Positions 32,690-41,851 of a stretch of 64,000 bases of DNA are shown here, one piece after another. The notes beneath the pieces are model-generated. The model was not told the DNA's origin and searched no databases. It was given only the letters and a program-made list of their open reading frames with translations. The stretch's first letter is position 1, and each line of letters starts with the position of its first letter. The translations under genes were made by a program, and so were the position numbers. The stretch comes from Limnohabitans sp. T6-5 (lineage in GTDB: Bacteria; Pseudomonadota; Gammaproteobacteria; Burkholderiales; Burkholderiaceae_C): positions 806,001 to 870,000 of the forward strand of contig NZ_NERV01000002.1 of assembly GCF_003063315.1 (NCBI RefSeq), read 5' to 3'.

Positions 32690-33670
32690 TTAATCGGATG
32701 AAATCTGCTTGGACCGGATCACACGACCCCAGCGCGGATAATCTTTGGCCACAACCGCTGCCAACTCTGCAGGCGTTGAGGCACTGGCATCCATGCCAGC
32801 GCGGGCCAGCAATTCCTTGATGTCGTTTTGCCGCACGATGGCCGAGATCTCGTTGTTCAGACGTGCCACCACCGATGCAGGTGTTTTGCTGGGCGCAAAG
32901 AAGGCGTACCAAAGGTCCACATCGATGCGTTGAATACCGACATCGGCAAAAGTGGGCACATCCGGCGCCACCGGATGGCGTTTCTGGCTTCCCACGGCCA
33001 AGGCCACCAGGCGGCCACTTTTGACAAAACCGGCCGCCACATGCACCGGCAAAAATCCGACCTGCAGTTCACCGCCCAGCAAATCCTGGGTGTAGCCCGC
33101 TGTCCCCCGGTAGGGCACATGCAGCATGAAGGTGTCTGTTTCGAGTTTGAACAATTCCATGGCCATGTGGTGGGGGGTGCCCACACCCGGCGAACCAAAA
33201 CTCAGGCGTCCCGGCTGGGCTTTGGCGGCGCGCACCAGATCGCTGGCTGTTTTGAAGCCTGTTTTGGGATTCGCCACCAACATCAAGGTGCCATAAGCGG
33301 TCATGCCCACCGGCGCAAAGTCATTGACCGGGTCAAAGTTGGTTTTTTGGCTCATCTGCGTGGCCATGAGCATGGTGTTGGCGGTGATCAACAAAGTGTG
33401 GCCATCCGGAGCCGATTTGGCCACGGCGTCTGAACCGATATTGCCGCTGGCACCCGCTTGGTTTTGCACCACCACGGGTTGCCCCAGGCGTTCACTCAAG
33501 CGCGGCGCGATGGCCCGGGCAATGGTGTCCATACCGGTGCCCGGCGTGAAGGGAACGATGATTTTGATCGGCTGGCTGGGGTAAGGCGCTTGCGCCTGAA
33601 CCAGCGTTGAGCCCAAAGCCAGCAAGGACAAGAGGCAAAGGCGATGCCAAGCACTTGAAAAAATACTCAT
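32690..33670 (-). CDS. TctC/Bug-family periplasmic binding protein
   Basis: A 326-residue exported protein. The Sec signal (LCLLSLLALGSTLVQAQA) is followed by YPSQPIKIIVPFTPGTGMDT, VVVQNQAGASGNIGSDAVAK, TLLITANTM and FGSPGVGTPHHMAMELFK, the typical Bug fold features. Such proteins bind carboxylates for TctAB carriers, but no tctAB is present, a common situation in Burkholderiales. The start codon overlaps the stop of the GNAT gene (ATGA). Confidence 0.92.
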   Translation of the reverse strand: MSIFSSAWHRLCLLSLLALGSTLVQAQAPYPSQPIKIIVPFTPGTGMDTIARAIAPRLSERLGQPVVVQNQAGASGNIGSDAVAKSAPDGHTLLITANTMLMATQMSQKTNFDPVNDFAPVGMTAYGTLMLVANPKTGFKTASDLVRAAKAQPGRLSFGSPGVGTPHHMAMELFKLETDTFMLHVPYRGTAGYTQDLLGGELQVGFLPVHVAAGFVKSGRLVALAVGSQKRHPVAPDVPTFADVGIQRIDVDLWYAFFAPSKTPASVVARLNNEISAIVRQNDIKELLARAGMDASASTPAELAAVVAKDYPRWGRVIRSKQISSD

Positions 33671-34182
33671 GAAACGCTTCCTTGTGAATGAGGGGTTTGA
33701 AGATTCAGCATCCAGTACTGCCCGATCAAGTCGACACCAAACGAATGGTGCGGCTCTTCTGATTCCAGCAAAAATCCGGCCTCTTGGTAAATTCGGCGGG
33801 CCGCACGCAGGATGTCGTTGGTCCACAAACTCAACTTTTGATACCCATGGGTCCGAGCAAAGGCGATGCATTCATGGGTCAGGCGTCGCCCGAGTCCTGT
33901 GCCTCGCGCCTCTTGCTCCACATAAAGCAGGCGCAACTTGGCTTCCTGCTCAGACACCTTGACCAGGAACACCGAGCCCAGAATGCGGCCGTCGCATTCG
34001 GCGATCCACGCGTTCTCCCATGCGGGGTCAAAGTTCTTCACGAATTGCGCTGCAATCTCGGCCACCAGAGCCTCGAAGGTGCCATCCCAGCCATATTCTT
34101 GCGCATACAAAATGCCCTGGCGGTGCGCCACCCAACCAATGTCGCCCACTTGCAAACCGCGCAATGTCACAGCTTGGCTCAT
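33667..34182 (-). CDS. GNAT-family acetyltransferase
   Basis: A 171-residue protein with a GNAT core: ILGSVFLVKVSEQEAKLRLL, then YVEQEARGTGLGRRLTHECI, where RGTGLGRR is the acetyl-CoA pyrophosphate loop, and LWTNDILRAARRIYQEAGF. The substrate is unknown. It overlaps both neighbours by four bases, so it is translated with the lyase upstream and the TctC protein downstream. Confidence 0.88.
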   Translation of the reverse strand: MSQAVTLRGLQVGDIGWVAHRQGILYAQEYGWDGTFEALVAEIAAQFVKNFDPAWENAWIAECDGRILGSVFLVKVSEQEAKLRLLYVEQEARGTGLGRRLTHECIAFARTHGYQKLSLWTNDILRAARRIYQEAGFLLESEEPHHSFGVDLIGQYWMLNLQTPHSQGSVS

Positions 34183-35060
34183 GGCTCCCGCCCTCCTTCG
34201 TAACGCTGCCCCTGCGCCAGCAAAGCAGGGGTTTCGATGACCGCGTTCAGGCCATCGAAATCGAGCATCTGATCTTGCCATGGGCGCGTGGTCTGGTGGG
34301 TGTGCAAGCTGGCGTAATAGCCTTGCAGCGTGTGCAGCACCGCCCGCGCTGTGCCGCCCGGGAAGATCACGATCTTGAAACCCCGCTCGCCCAGTTCGGC
34401 TGCGCTTTGCACCGGCGTTTTGCCACCCTCGACCATGTTGGCCAGCAGTGGCACACGGTTTGCAAACTGCGCGCAGGCGCGGTTCATCTGCTCGTCAGAC
34501 CTGAGCGCTTCAATGAAGAGCGCATCCACGCCGCATTCCAGATAGCGCTCGGCCCGCTCCAGTGCGGCATCCAGGCCTTCCACGGCGACTGCATCGGTGC
34601 GCGCCAGGATCAAGGTGTTTTTATCGTGGCGGGCATCGAGTGCGGCGCGCAGCTTGCCCTGCATCTCGGTCACCGGCACCACACCCTTGCCGTCCAGGTG
34701 CCCGCAGCGTTTGGGGAAAGTCTGGTCTTCGATCTGGATCATCGCGGCCCCGGCGCGCTCGAAGTCACGCACCGTGCGCTGGGTGTTGAGCGCATTGCCA
34801 AAGCCGGTGTCGGCGTCCACGATGACCGGAATGTTCACCCGGTCGGTGATGTGGGCCAGGGTCTGCGCCACTTCGGTGGCGGTGGTCAGACCGATGTCCG
34901 AGCGGCCCAGGCGGGTGTAGGCAATCGATGCGCCTGACAAATACAGCGCTTCGAATCCGGCCTGCTGGGCCACCAATGCGGTGAGTGCGTCGTAGACACC
35001 GGGGGCCAGCAGGGCCTGAGGTTGCTGCAGGCGTTGGGCCAAGGTGGTGTGCTGGCTCAT
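34179..35060 (-). CDS. isocitrate lyase/PEP mutase-family C-C lyase
   Basis: A 293-residue TIM-barrel protein. It shows LLAPGVYDALTALVAQQAGF, YLSGASIAYTRLG, VIVDADTGFGN, IQIEDQTFPKRCGHLDGKGV with the catalytic KRCGH loop, and LILARTDAVAVEG. The loop is that of lyases such as 2-methylisocitrate or dimethylmalate lyase rather than PEP mutase. It would split a hydroxy tri- or dicarboxylate to pyruvate or glyoxylate plus an acid. It overlaps the FAD dehydrogenase gene upstream and the GNAT gene downstream. Confidence 0.9.
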   Translation of the reverse strand: MSQHTTLAQRLQQPQALLAPGVYDALTALVAQQAGFEALYLSGASIAYTRLGRSDIGLTTATEVAQTLAHITDRVNIPVIVDADTGFGNALNTQRTVRDFERAGAAMIQIEDQTFPKRCGHLDGKGVVPVTEMQGKLRAALDARHDKNTLILARTDAVAVEGLDAALERAERYLECGVDALFIEALRSDEQMNRACAQFANRVPLLANMVEGGKTPVQSAAELGERGFKIVIFPGGTARAVLHTLQGYYASLHTHQTTRPWQDQMLDFDGLNAVIETPALLAQGQRYEGGREP

Positions 35061-36469
35061 GGCGTGTCCTTCAAAATTTGTTGCATGTTGTGTGCGGCGA
35101 TGTGACCACCCGCAATGGCGCTGAGCAAACCGTTGCCCGACAAATAACCCCAGACCGCTTGGCCCGACACGCCACGCGCTGCGCCGCCTGCCGCCAGCAG
35201 GTTGGGCAAGGGCGTGCCGTCTTGGCGCAGCACACGGGTGTGCGCGTCGATGTCCAGGCCGCCTTGGGTGTGGAACAAGGCACCGGTGACTTTGATCGCA
35301 TGGAACGGGGCTTGCAAGGCGCGTTGAAACGTGCGTCCCGTGGCCGGGTCGGTACCGGGCTGCACCGCATTCAAAGTGGCTAGCAAGTCATCTGGCGGGC
35401 AGCCGATCAGTTGCGCCAGTGCATTCGCATCTGCCGCATGCTGTACCGCGCCCGCGCCTTGAGCCGCCACAAAGTCCGGAAACCCTTGCGCAAACGCCAG
35501 CAGTGCATCGTCAAACACATTCCAGGCCACACCGCCCGGCTGCGCCAGCACATGCACCGCCGCCTCGGAGTAGCCCTGGGTCTCGTCGTGAAAGCGCTGG
35601 CCTTGGGCGTTGATCTGCACGCCGCCTTCCATCATCAGCGCCCACGAAATCAAAGCGCCTTGCGGCACGGCCCAAGAGCCGTGGCCCTGGTAAGCGCCCA
35701 AATCGGCCAGGCGTGCGCCCAGCTGTTGGCCCCAGGCGATGGCGCTGCCATCGTTGCCCACATGGCCGGCATAGGTGGCCTCGGCCATCTCGGGCAGCAG
35801 GTCTTTCACCATGGCCGTGGCCCCACCAAAACCGTTGCAAGCCAGCAGCACCGCATCGCAGCGGATGCGCTCGGTCTGGCCATCGGGCCGGACAAACCCC
35901 ACGCCTTGGATGCGCTGCGCTTCATCGGCCCACAGCTCGGTCACTTGAGCTTGCGTGAGCACCACCACACCTGCAGCATCGGCAGCGGCTTGCAGGCGGC
36001 TCATCAAACCGGCCCCGGTTTTTTCGGGCACAGCGTGCATGCGGTGAGCGCTGTGGCCGGGGTACAAAAAATTGTCCAGTACTTGCCAGGGCAGGCCGTG
36101 ATGCTCGGCCAACGCGTCCATAGCTGGACCAATGTTTTGGGCATAGGCCTGCACCAGGTGCGGCGCAGCCTGCCCGTGTGCCTTGGCCTGGATGTCGGCG
36201 GCAAAAGCTTCCACACTGTCGGTGATGCCTTGCGCTTGTTGCGTCTGCGTGCAGGGGGCCGGGATGAAGCCCGAAGACAAAGCCGTGGAGCCCGCAGCAA
36301 ACGCGTCGCGCTCCAGCACCACACACTCCACGCCCATGCGGTGCAAAGCCAGCGCCGCCGTGAGGCCACAGGCCCCACCGCCCACAATCACCACCGGCAT
36401 GTGGTCATCGGCCTGCAAATCAGAGGCCGGACAAATGTGTGCCCGTGTGTGTGCCAGCGTGGCAGTCAT
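35057..36469 (-). CDS. FAD-dependent dehydrogenase of the fumarate reductase/tricarballylate dehydrogenase type
   Basis: A 470-residue flavoprotein. The FAD motif is VVIVGGGACGLTAALALHRM, followed by LERDAFAAGSTALSSGFIPA; the C-terminus has GALFHTQGGLDIDAHTRVLR and GGAARGVSGQAVWGYLSGNG, typical of the fumarate reductase/3-ketosteroid dehydrogenase superfamily. It probably desaturates an organic acid. No signal peptide is seen. Four bases separate it from the isochorismatase-fold gene and four bases overlap the lyase. Confidence 0.85.
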   Translation of the reverse strand: MTATLAHTRAHICPASDLQADDHMPVVIVGGGACGLTAALALHRMGVECVVLERDAFAAGSTALSSGFIPAPCTQTQQAQGITDSVEAFAADIQAKAHGQAAPHLVQAYAQNIGPAMDALAEHHGLPWQVLDNFLYPGHSAHRMHAVPEKTGAGLMSRLQAAADAAGVVVLTQAQVTELWADEAQRIQGVGFVRPDGQTERIRCDAVLLACNGFGGATAMVKDLLPEMAEATYAGHVGNDGSAIAWGQQLGARLADLGAYQGHGSWAVPQGALISWALMMEGGVQINAQGQRFHDETQGYSEAAVHVLAQPGGVAWNVFDDALLAFAQGFPDFVAAQGAGAVQHAADANALAQLIGCPPDDLLATLNAVQPGTDPATGRTFQRALQAPFHAIKVTGALFHTQGGLDIDAHTRVLRQDGTPLPNLLAAGGAARGVSGQAVWGYLSGNGLLSAIAGGHIAAHNMQQILKDTP

Positions 36470-36473
36470 GACT

Positions 36474-37076
36474 TCAGCCCAGTTGCTTCAAAAAAGTGGC
36501 GCTGTCCATCACCTCGCCCACCGAAGCCATGTCGTCCAGGGCCGCCTGGTGCGCGGCGTCGCTGAAGGCCGCGCAACCGTCCGACAACACGATGACGTGG
36601 TAATCGCGCACATGCGCATCGCGCACCGTGCTGGCCACGCCGCCATTGGTCACGATGCCGCACACCACCAGCGTGTCGATGCCCGATTTTTTCAGCACCC
36701 AATCGAGTTGCGTGTTGAAGAAGGCCGAATACGCCACCTTGAACACCGACACATCTACCAACGGGGCCAACACATCCACATTGGCCTGCCCCCGGCTGCC
36801 CGGCGCAAAGTCGCCCTTGCGCAAAAACGGGCGGCGCTCTTTGAGGTGCGCCGAGATCATGGGCTCGCCCTGCGCATCGGGCCACAGGGTGAACAGGCTG
36901 GCCGTGACCAAACCGCCACGCCCTTTGATGGCGCGCGCCACCGGGGCCATGCGCTCAGGCAGCTTCACGGCTTCGGCGCTCAGGGTGTTGCCCCGGGCAT
37001 AGGCGCCGTCGGGCGCCAGAAAATCGTTTTGCAGGTCCACGATGACCATGCCCAGTTTGGCGTTCTTCAAGTTCAT
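36474..37076 (-). CDS. isochorismatase-fold cysteine hydrolase (amidohydrolase type)
   Basis: A 200-residue protein with the catalytic triad environment of the family: MVIVDLQNDFLAPDGAYARG (Asp), the central Lys/Arg region and VVCGIVTNGGVASTVRDAHV (Cys in VCG), then VIVLSDGCAA. Relatives include N-carbamoylsarcosine amidase, maleamate amidase and biuret hydrolase, so an amide or ureido substrate is likely. The ATG at 37076 has AGGAG eight bases before it, favouring it over the ATG six codons upstream. The palindromic repeat array lies just upstream. Confidence 0.87.
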   Translation of the reverse strand: MNLKNAKLGMVIVDLQNDFLAPDGAYARGNTLSAEAVKLPERMAPVARAIKGRGGLVTASLFTLWPDAQGEPMISAHLKERRPFLRKGDFAPGSRGQANVDVLAPLVDVSVFKVAYSAFFNTQLDWVLKKSGIDTLVVCGIVTNGGVASTVRDAHVRDYHVIVLSDGCAAFSDAAHQAALDDMASVGEVMDSATFLKQLG

Positions 37077-37140
37077 GCGCTTTACTCCTGTCACTTATTG
37101 GTCGGACCTCTATGCTCGGTGGGCGTAGGTCCCCACAGAA

Positions 37141-37535
37141 ATGTCGGGGTCTTCGACCACCGACCTACTAGACGGCACACTGGTCGTAGGTCGGTACTCG
37201 AAGAGTCCGACATGGTTGGATTAACCTGTGAGGTCCACGCAAGCATCGTGGGTTCGCGTAAAAATGTCGGGGTCTTCGACCACCGACCTACTAGACGGCA
37301 CACTGGTCGTAGGTCGGTACTCGAAGAGTCCGACATGGCTGGATTCACCTGTGAGGTCCACACAAGCGTCGCGGGTTCGCTTAGAAATGTCGGGGTCTTC
37401 GACCACCGACCTACTAGACGGCACACTGGTCGTAGGTCGGTACTCGAAGAGTCCGACATGGTTGGCTTCGCCAATGAGGTCCACACAGGCCCTGCGAGCT
37501 CGCGCAGAGGTGCCGGGGTCTTCGATTGCCGATCT
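37141..37535. repeat. tandem array of a 73-bp palindrome at 123-bp period (three full units and a partial fourth)
   Basis: Identical 73-base elements start at 37141, 37264 and 37387; a degraded start of a fourth is at about 37511. Each element has two arms of 28 bases (outer part ATGTCGG, inner part ACCGACCTAC) that pair with about four mismatches around a 17-base loop. The 50-base stretches between elements are related but differ at several positions, most in the third. The array fills the 477-base gap between the isochorismatase-fold and HyuA genes. It would form strong RNA hairpins and may reduce downstream expression. Confidence 0.93.
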
Positions 37536-37554
37536 GCAACATACAGACGCAAGG

Positions 37555-39627
37555 TCACTCGGTGCGCTCCACCAACAAGTTACCCAATTTGTCGACCCGG
37601 CCTTCAAAGCCTGGCTCCAACCACACCGTGGTGTCGGGTTGCTCCAAAATCGCCGGGCCTTGCACCACGGTGCCCACGGGCAGGCTCAGGCGCTCGTAGC
37701 GCTGGGCTGTCCACCATTGGCCCTGGTGGTAAACCTGTTGCTCACCCACCGGGGTGGTACTGCCCTCGCCTTGCGGGGCCAGCACCGCCAAATCGAACTT
37801 GGGACGACGCCCGATACGCGCATAACGCAGGTTCATCACGCGGATCACCGGGCCTTGCAGCACGCGGCCAAAGGCGTGCTGGTAAGCCGCTTCAAACGCG
37901 GCCAGCAAACCGGTTGCATTCAAAGCTTCGCGCTTCACGGGCACTTGCAGCGTGTGGGTCTGGCCCATGTAGAGCATGTCAAAGCTGATGACTTCGTCCA
38001 CCCGCACAAAGTTCACACCGGCAGAATCCAAACGCACCTGACAAGCCTCGGCCAGTGCGTCCACACGTTGCAGCAACTCGGGCCAGGCCACATCGGACAG
38101 GGTCACGTTCAGTGTCTGCACCGCGTCGTGGCGCATGTCGGCCATCACGCAGCCCAAGGCCGAAGTCACGCCTGGGTAACGCGGCACGATGCCGGTGGTC
38201 ACGCCCACCTCGCGCATCATGGCGCACACATGCAAGCCGCCACCGCCACCAAAAGGCATGTAGGCAAACTGGCGTGGATCGTGGCCGCGCTCGATGGACA
38301 CCACGCGGATCGCGCCAGCCATGCGGGCGTTGGCGACTGTCAAAATCGCCTCGGCTGCGGCCAGAGCCGTCAAGCCCAAAGGCTCGGCCACATGCTGGGT
38401 GATGGCTTGTTCAGACAAGCCCGAGTTCAGCGCCTGCAACAAACCGCCGCCCAAAGGCCGGTCGGCCGCGATGCGACCCAAGAGCACGTTGGCGTCGGTC
38501 AAGGTGGGGCGGGTGTTGCCGCGCCCGTAGCAGGCCGGGCCGGGAATGCTGCCGGCCGACTCGGGGCCCACTTGCAGCATGCCGCCTGCATCGACCGAAG
38601 CGATCGAGCCGCCCCCGGCCCCGATGGTCTCGATCTGGATCATGGGCGAGCGCACCACCAGGCCAAATTCGATGGAGGTTTGCGCCGCCAGTGCGGCTTC
38701 GCCACCCGCCACCAACGACACGTCAAACGAGGTGCCGCCGATGTCGCCGGTGATGACGTTTTCAAAGCCCGAAGCGCGGGCGATTTCGGCACAAGCCATC
38801 ACGCCTGCCGCCGGGCCCGACAGGGCTGTGCGCACCGGCACATCGCAGACGGTCTCGCGCGACATCACGCCACCATTGCTTTGCACGATCAAGAGTTCAC
38901 CGCCGAAGCCCTGGGCACGCAAATCACCATCCAGGCGCTGCAAATAACTGCCCACGACAGGCTGCAAGGCGGCGTTCAGGGTGGCCGTCGAGCAGCGCTC
39001 AAACTCGCGGATTTCGGGCAGCACTTCGCTGGCCGCCGTCACATAGCTGTTGGGCCAAATCTCGCGCACAGCGGCCACAGCGGCTTGTTCGTTGCCGGGG
39101 TTGGCATAGGCGTGCACAAAGAACACACACACGGCCTCGCAGCCTTCGGCCAGCAAAGCGCGGGCTTGCTCGCGCACTTGCACCAGATTCACCGGTGTAT
39201 GCAGTTGGCCATCGGCCAGCACGCGCTCGTCGACTTCCAAGCGCCAAGCACGCGGCACCACCGGCGTGTAGCTGCCGCGCAGGCCCCAGGTTTGCGGGCG
39301 GTCGCGGCGGCGCATTTCCAGCACATCGCGAAAGCCGCGTGTGGTGATGATGCCGGTGCGGGCGATCTTGCGTTCCAGCAAGGCGTTGGTGCCCACGGTG
39401 GTGCCGTGCACGATGGTGGCAATGTCTTTGGCCCCTTCGGCACCGGTGACCCCGGTCACTTTGGCGATGCCGTTCATGAAGCCCCGGGCTTCTTCGCCCC
39501 GGGTCGAGGGCACTTTGACAATGCGGGCCTGGCCGGTTTTTTCATCCAACACAAACAGGTCGGTGAACGTACCGCCCACGTCCACGCCGACCACCCAATG
39601 GGCTTGATTCACAGACTGCTCGCTCAT
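37555..39627 (-). CDS. hyuA: hydantoinase/oxoprolinase-family subunit A
   Basis: A 690-residue protein of the HyuA family. The N-terminal ATP-binding actin-like part has WVVGVDVGGTFTDLFVLDEK and IVHGTTVGTNALLERK, with GDIGGTSFDVSLV and the glycine-rich ETIGAGGGSIASVD in the middle. HyuA and HyuB together hydrolyse hydantoins or oxoproline using ATP, and relatives carboxylate ketones. The gene overlaps hyuB by four bases, so the subunits are made together. The palindrome array lies right after its stop. Confidence 0.93.
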   Translation of the reverse strand: MSEQSVNQAHWVVGVDVGGTFTDLFVLDEKTGQARIVKVPSTRGEEARGFMNGIAKVTGVTGAEGAKDIATIVHGTTVGTNALLERKIARTGIITTRGFRDVLEMRRRDRPQTWGLRGSYTPVVPRAWRLEVDERVLADGQLHTPVNLVQVREQARALLAEGCEAVCVFFVHAYANPGNEQAAVAAVREIWPNSYVTAASEVLPEIREFERCSTATLNAALQPVVGSYLQRLDGDLRAQGFGGELLIVQSNGGVMSRETVCDVPVRTALSGPAAGVMACAEIARASGFENVITGDIGGTSFDVSLVAGGEAALAAQTSIEFGLVVRSPMIQIETIGAGGGSIASVDAGGMLQVGPESAGSIPGPACYGRGNTRPTLTDANVLLGRIAADRPLGGGLLQALNSGLSEQAITQHVAEPLGLTALAAAEAILTVANARMAGAIRVVSIERGHDPRQFAYMPFGGGGGLHVCAMMREVGVTTGIVPRYPGVTSALGCVMADMRHDAVQTLNVTLSDVAWPELLQRVDALAEACQVRLDSAGVNFVRVDEVISFDMLYMGQTHTLQVPVKREALNATGLLAAFEAAYQHAFGRVLQGPVIRVMNLRYARIGRRPKFDLAVLAPQGEGSTTPVGEQQVYHQGQWWTAQRYERLSLPVGTVVQGPAILEQPDTTVWLEPGFEGRVDKLGNLLVERTE

Positions 39628-41351
39628 GCTTGTTCCTTGGTGTAACCGAGTGCCGCGTCATTGGTGCGGTCTTTTTCTGTGCGCTCAGCGGGAGTGCCCC
39701 AGCCGCCACCGCCAGGCGTTTGCAGGCGCACGCGGTCGCCCTTTTTCAAATGGATGCCCAGCATCTTGGACACCATGGGTGGTGTTTTCCACTCGCCGTT
39801 TTGGCAATACTCAAACACGTTAGGCAGTGCAGGTTGTCCGCCGTGAATGCCTTTAGGCGCCGACTTGCCGCGCTCGCCAAAGATGAAGGCCTCAGCGCTG
39901 TCTTCGAGCAATTCAATCTCGTAAATCGCGCCCAAACCGCCCCGGTGCTGGCCATCGCCACCCGAGCCGGGGCGCAAGGCCCATTGGGTGAAGCGCACCG
40001 GGTAGGCCGCTTCGAGAATTTCCATGGGCGGGATCGTGGCCGTAGAAATGGGCGCGTTGCCGTGCGACAGGCCATCGCCGTCCGAATGGCCACCGTGTCC
40101 GCCGCCAAAGAAGCTGAACATCACCCAGCGCTGGCCTTTGCGTTTGTCGTCGGTGCGGTGCCCCGCGATCGACAAGGCGTTGATGGTGCCGTAAGCATGG
40201 GCCACCGCCCGCTGCGGGTCGGCCAAGGCCGTGGCGCTGAAGATCACGTCGATCATGCGCAAAATCGTTTCGGTGTAGCCGCCCACCGGACGCGGACGCG
40301 AGGCGCTGATGACCAAGCCATCGGGAATGACAAAGTCGACCGCATCGAGCACACCCGCGTTGGCGGGGACGTCGGGGAACACATGCTTCAAAGCCACATA
40401 ACAAGCGGCCACTGCTGTGGCGCGTGAGATGTTCACCGGCCCGGCGCACTGCGCCGAGGTGCGCGAAAAGTCCAGCGTCAAGCGGTCACCGGCCACGGTC
40501 ATGTCGAGTGCGATGGTCAGCAGCTCGTCTTTCACGCCGTCGTTGTCCAGCACGTCTTCAAAGCTGTAGCGGCCATCGGGCAGGCTGGTGATGTGCGAGC
40601 GCATCAGTCGCACAGCGCGGGTGCGCAACTCCACCAGCGCTTGGGCCACTTTGGCGTCGCCGTATTCGTCGAGCAAGCCGTCCAAGCGGCGCGCACCCAA
40701 TTCGAGCGCCGCCAGCTGGCCGTTCAGGTCACCCCACAGGCTGTCGGGCAGGCGGGTGTTGGCGCGCAAGATGGCCAGCACATCGTCATCGAGCACACCG
40801 CCGCGCAAGATGCGCACCGGCGGGATCTGAACCGCTTCTTGCCAGCACTCGGTCGCAGCCGGGTTGTAATTGCCAGGCACCGCACCGCCCACATCGTGCC
40901 AGTGCGCGGCCGAGGCCAAAAAGCAATACAGCTGCCCATTGCGAAAGCAGGGCTTGACCAGCTTGAAGTCGTTGGCGTGGGTGCCGCCCTCATACGGGTC
41001 GTTGAACAACCACACATCACCCGGCTGCATGCCGCCGCGCTCAGCGGCCACGCGCATGGCTGCGCGAACGGCAAAAGCCATGGCACCCACAAACACCGGC
41101 AAACCCGACTTGCCCTGGATCAGGGTGTCGCCGGTGATGGCGTCGTACAGACCGTGGCACGCATCGTGCGCCTCGGCAATGATGGGGTTGAAGGCGCTGC
41201 GGTACAGCGTCGCGTCCATCTCGTCGGCGATTTGTTCGAGTCGGCCGCGCAGCACGGCCAGGGTCACCGGGTCCATCACCGGGTCCATCACCGGGTCAGT
41301 CACCGGGTTGATGGCAACGGGTGTTTGAGAAGCTGAAACCATCGGGTTCAT
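39624..41351 (-). CDS. hyuB: hydantoinase/oxoprolinase-family subunit B
   Basis: A 575-residue partner of HyuA. Family blocks are VLRGRLEQIADEMDATLYRS, GDVWLFNDPYEGGTHANDFK, HWHDVGGAVPGNYNPAATEC, and the C-terminal GGLGAIYEIELLEDSAEAFI then LQTPGGGGWGTP. Its first 30 residues include a repeated DPVMDPVMDPVT run, encoded by a short tandem repeat near 41275-41300 that lengthens the N-terminus. It overlaps the downstream-encoded aconitase-like small subunit gene by four bases. Confidence 0.93.
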   Translation of the reverse strand: MNPMVSASQTPVAINPVTDPVMDPVMDPVTLAVLRGRLEQIADEMDATLYRSAFNPIIAEAHDACHGLYDAITGDTLIQGKSGLPVFVGAMAFAVRAAMRVAAERGGMQPGDVWLFNDPYEGGTHANDFKLVKPCFRNGQLYCFLASAAHWHDVGGAVPGNYNPAATECWQEAVQIPPVRILRGGVLDDDVLAILRANTRLPDSLWGDLNGQLAALELGARRLDGLLDEYGDAKVAQALVELRTRAVRLMRSHITSLPDGRYSFEDVLDNDGVKDELLTIALDMTVAGDRLTLDFSRTSAQCAGPVNISRATAVAACYVALKHVFPDVPANAGVLDAVDFVIPDGLVISASRPRPVGGYTETILRMIDVIFSATALADPQRAVAHAYGTINALSIAGHRTDDKRKGQRWVMFSFFGGGHGGHSDGDGLSHGNAPISTATIPPMEILEAAYPVRFTQWALRPGSGGDGQHRGGLGAIYEIELLEDSAEAFIFGERGKSAPKGIHGGQPALPNVFEYCQNGEWKTPPMVSKMLGIHLKKGDRVRLQTPGGGGWGTPAERTEKDRTNDAALGYTKEQA

Positions 41352-41851
41352 CCTTGTTTTCTATTCTTGAGCAAAGGCAGCAAACCGCCTGCATCGACCA
41401 TGTCCATCAGAAAGTCGGGGATGGCCGCGCAAGCCAAAACCTGGCCGTTGGCACGCATCACCTGCGGCGTATCGCCGTCAAACTGCAAAGCCACTCGCTC
41501 GCCTTCTTCGATCTTCTCGGCCTCGGGGCAGGTCAGCAGCAACAGGCCCAGATTGAAAGCATTACGGAAGTACAGGCCGCTGTACGACGGCGCGATCACC
41601 GCCGCCAGGCCCAGGTGGCGCAATACCCCTGCCGCCTGCTCGCGTGAGGAGCCAATGCCAAAGTTGGCCCCGGCCACCAGCACATCGCCCGCTTGCACAC
41701 CCGAGGCAAAGTCGGCACGCACCGCCTCCAGGCAATGCAGGCCAATCACGTCCAGGCCGTGCTTCATGTAGGCGCCTGGCGCCAGCACGTCGGTGTCCAC
41801 ATCGGCACCCAAGCGCCAAACTCTTGCATTTTGGAAACTGCTCGGCTTCAT
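41348..41851 (-). CDS. aconitase-superfamily small subunit (LeuD-like hydratase)
   Basis: A 167-residue swivel domain protein: ARVWRLGADVDTDVLAPGAY, GDVLVAGANFGIGSSREQAA with the substrate-binding SSRE loop, and APSYSGLYFRNAFNLGLLLL. It pairs with the large subunit gene, which it overlaps by four bases. LeuD-like subunits occur in isopropylmalate isomerase, maleate hydratase and dimethylmalate dehydratase. The context here is not leucine synthesis. The ATG at 41851 was chosen since the frame upstream lies inside the large-subunit gene. Confidence 0.92.
   Translation of the reverse strand: MKPSSFQNARVWRLGADVDTDVLAPGAYMKHGLDVIGLHCLEAVRADFASGVQAGDVLVAGANFGIGSSREQAAGVLRHLGLAAVIAPSYSGLYFRNAFNLGLLLLTCPEAEKIEEGERVALQFDGDTPQVMRANGQVLACAAIPDFLMDMVDAGGLLPLLKNRKQG

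Noticed and set aside
37141..37535. CRISPR-like array
   Set aside because: The repeats are 73 bp palindromes, the spacers are 50 bp and similar to each other, and no cas gene is near.
37091..37558. 155-residue minus-strand frame with a 41-residue repeated motif
   Set aside because: It exists only because the palindrome array has a period of 41 codons. There is no ribosome site, and the palindrome explains the sequence better than a protein.
37228..39645. 805-codon open frame on the plus strand through the repeat array and hyuA
   Set aside because: Its beginning is the translation of the 123-bp repeats, which stay in frame because 123 is a multiple of three, and the rest is antisense to hyuA.
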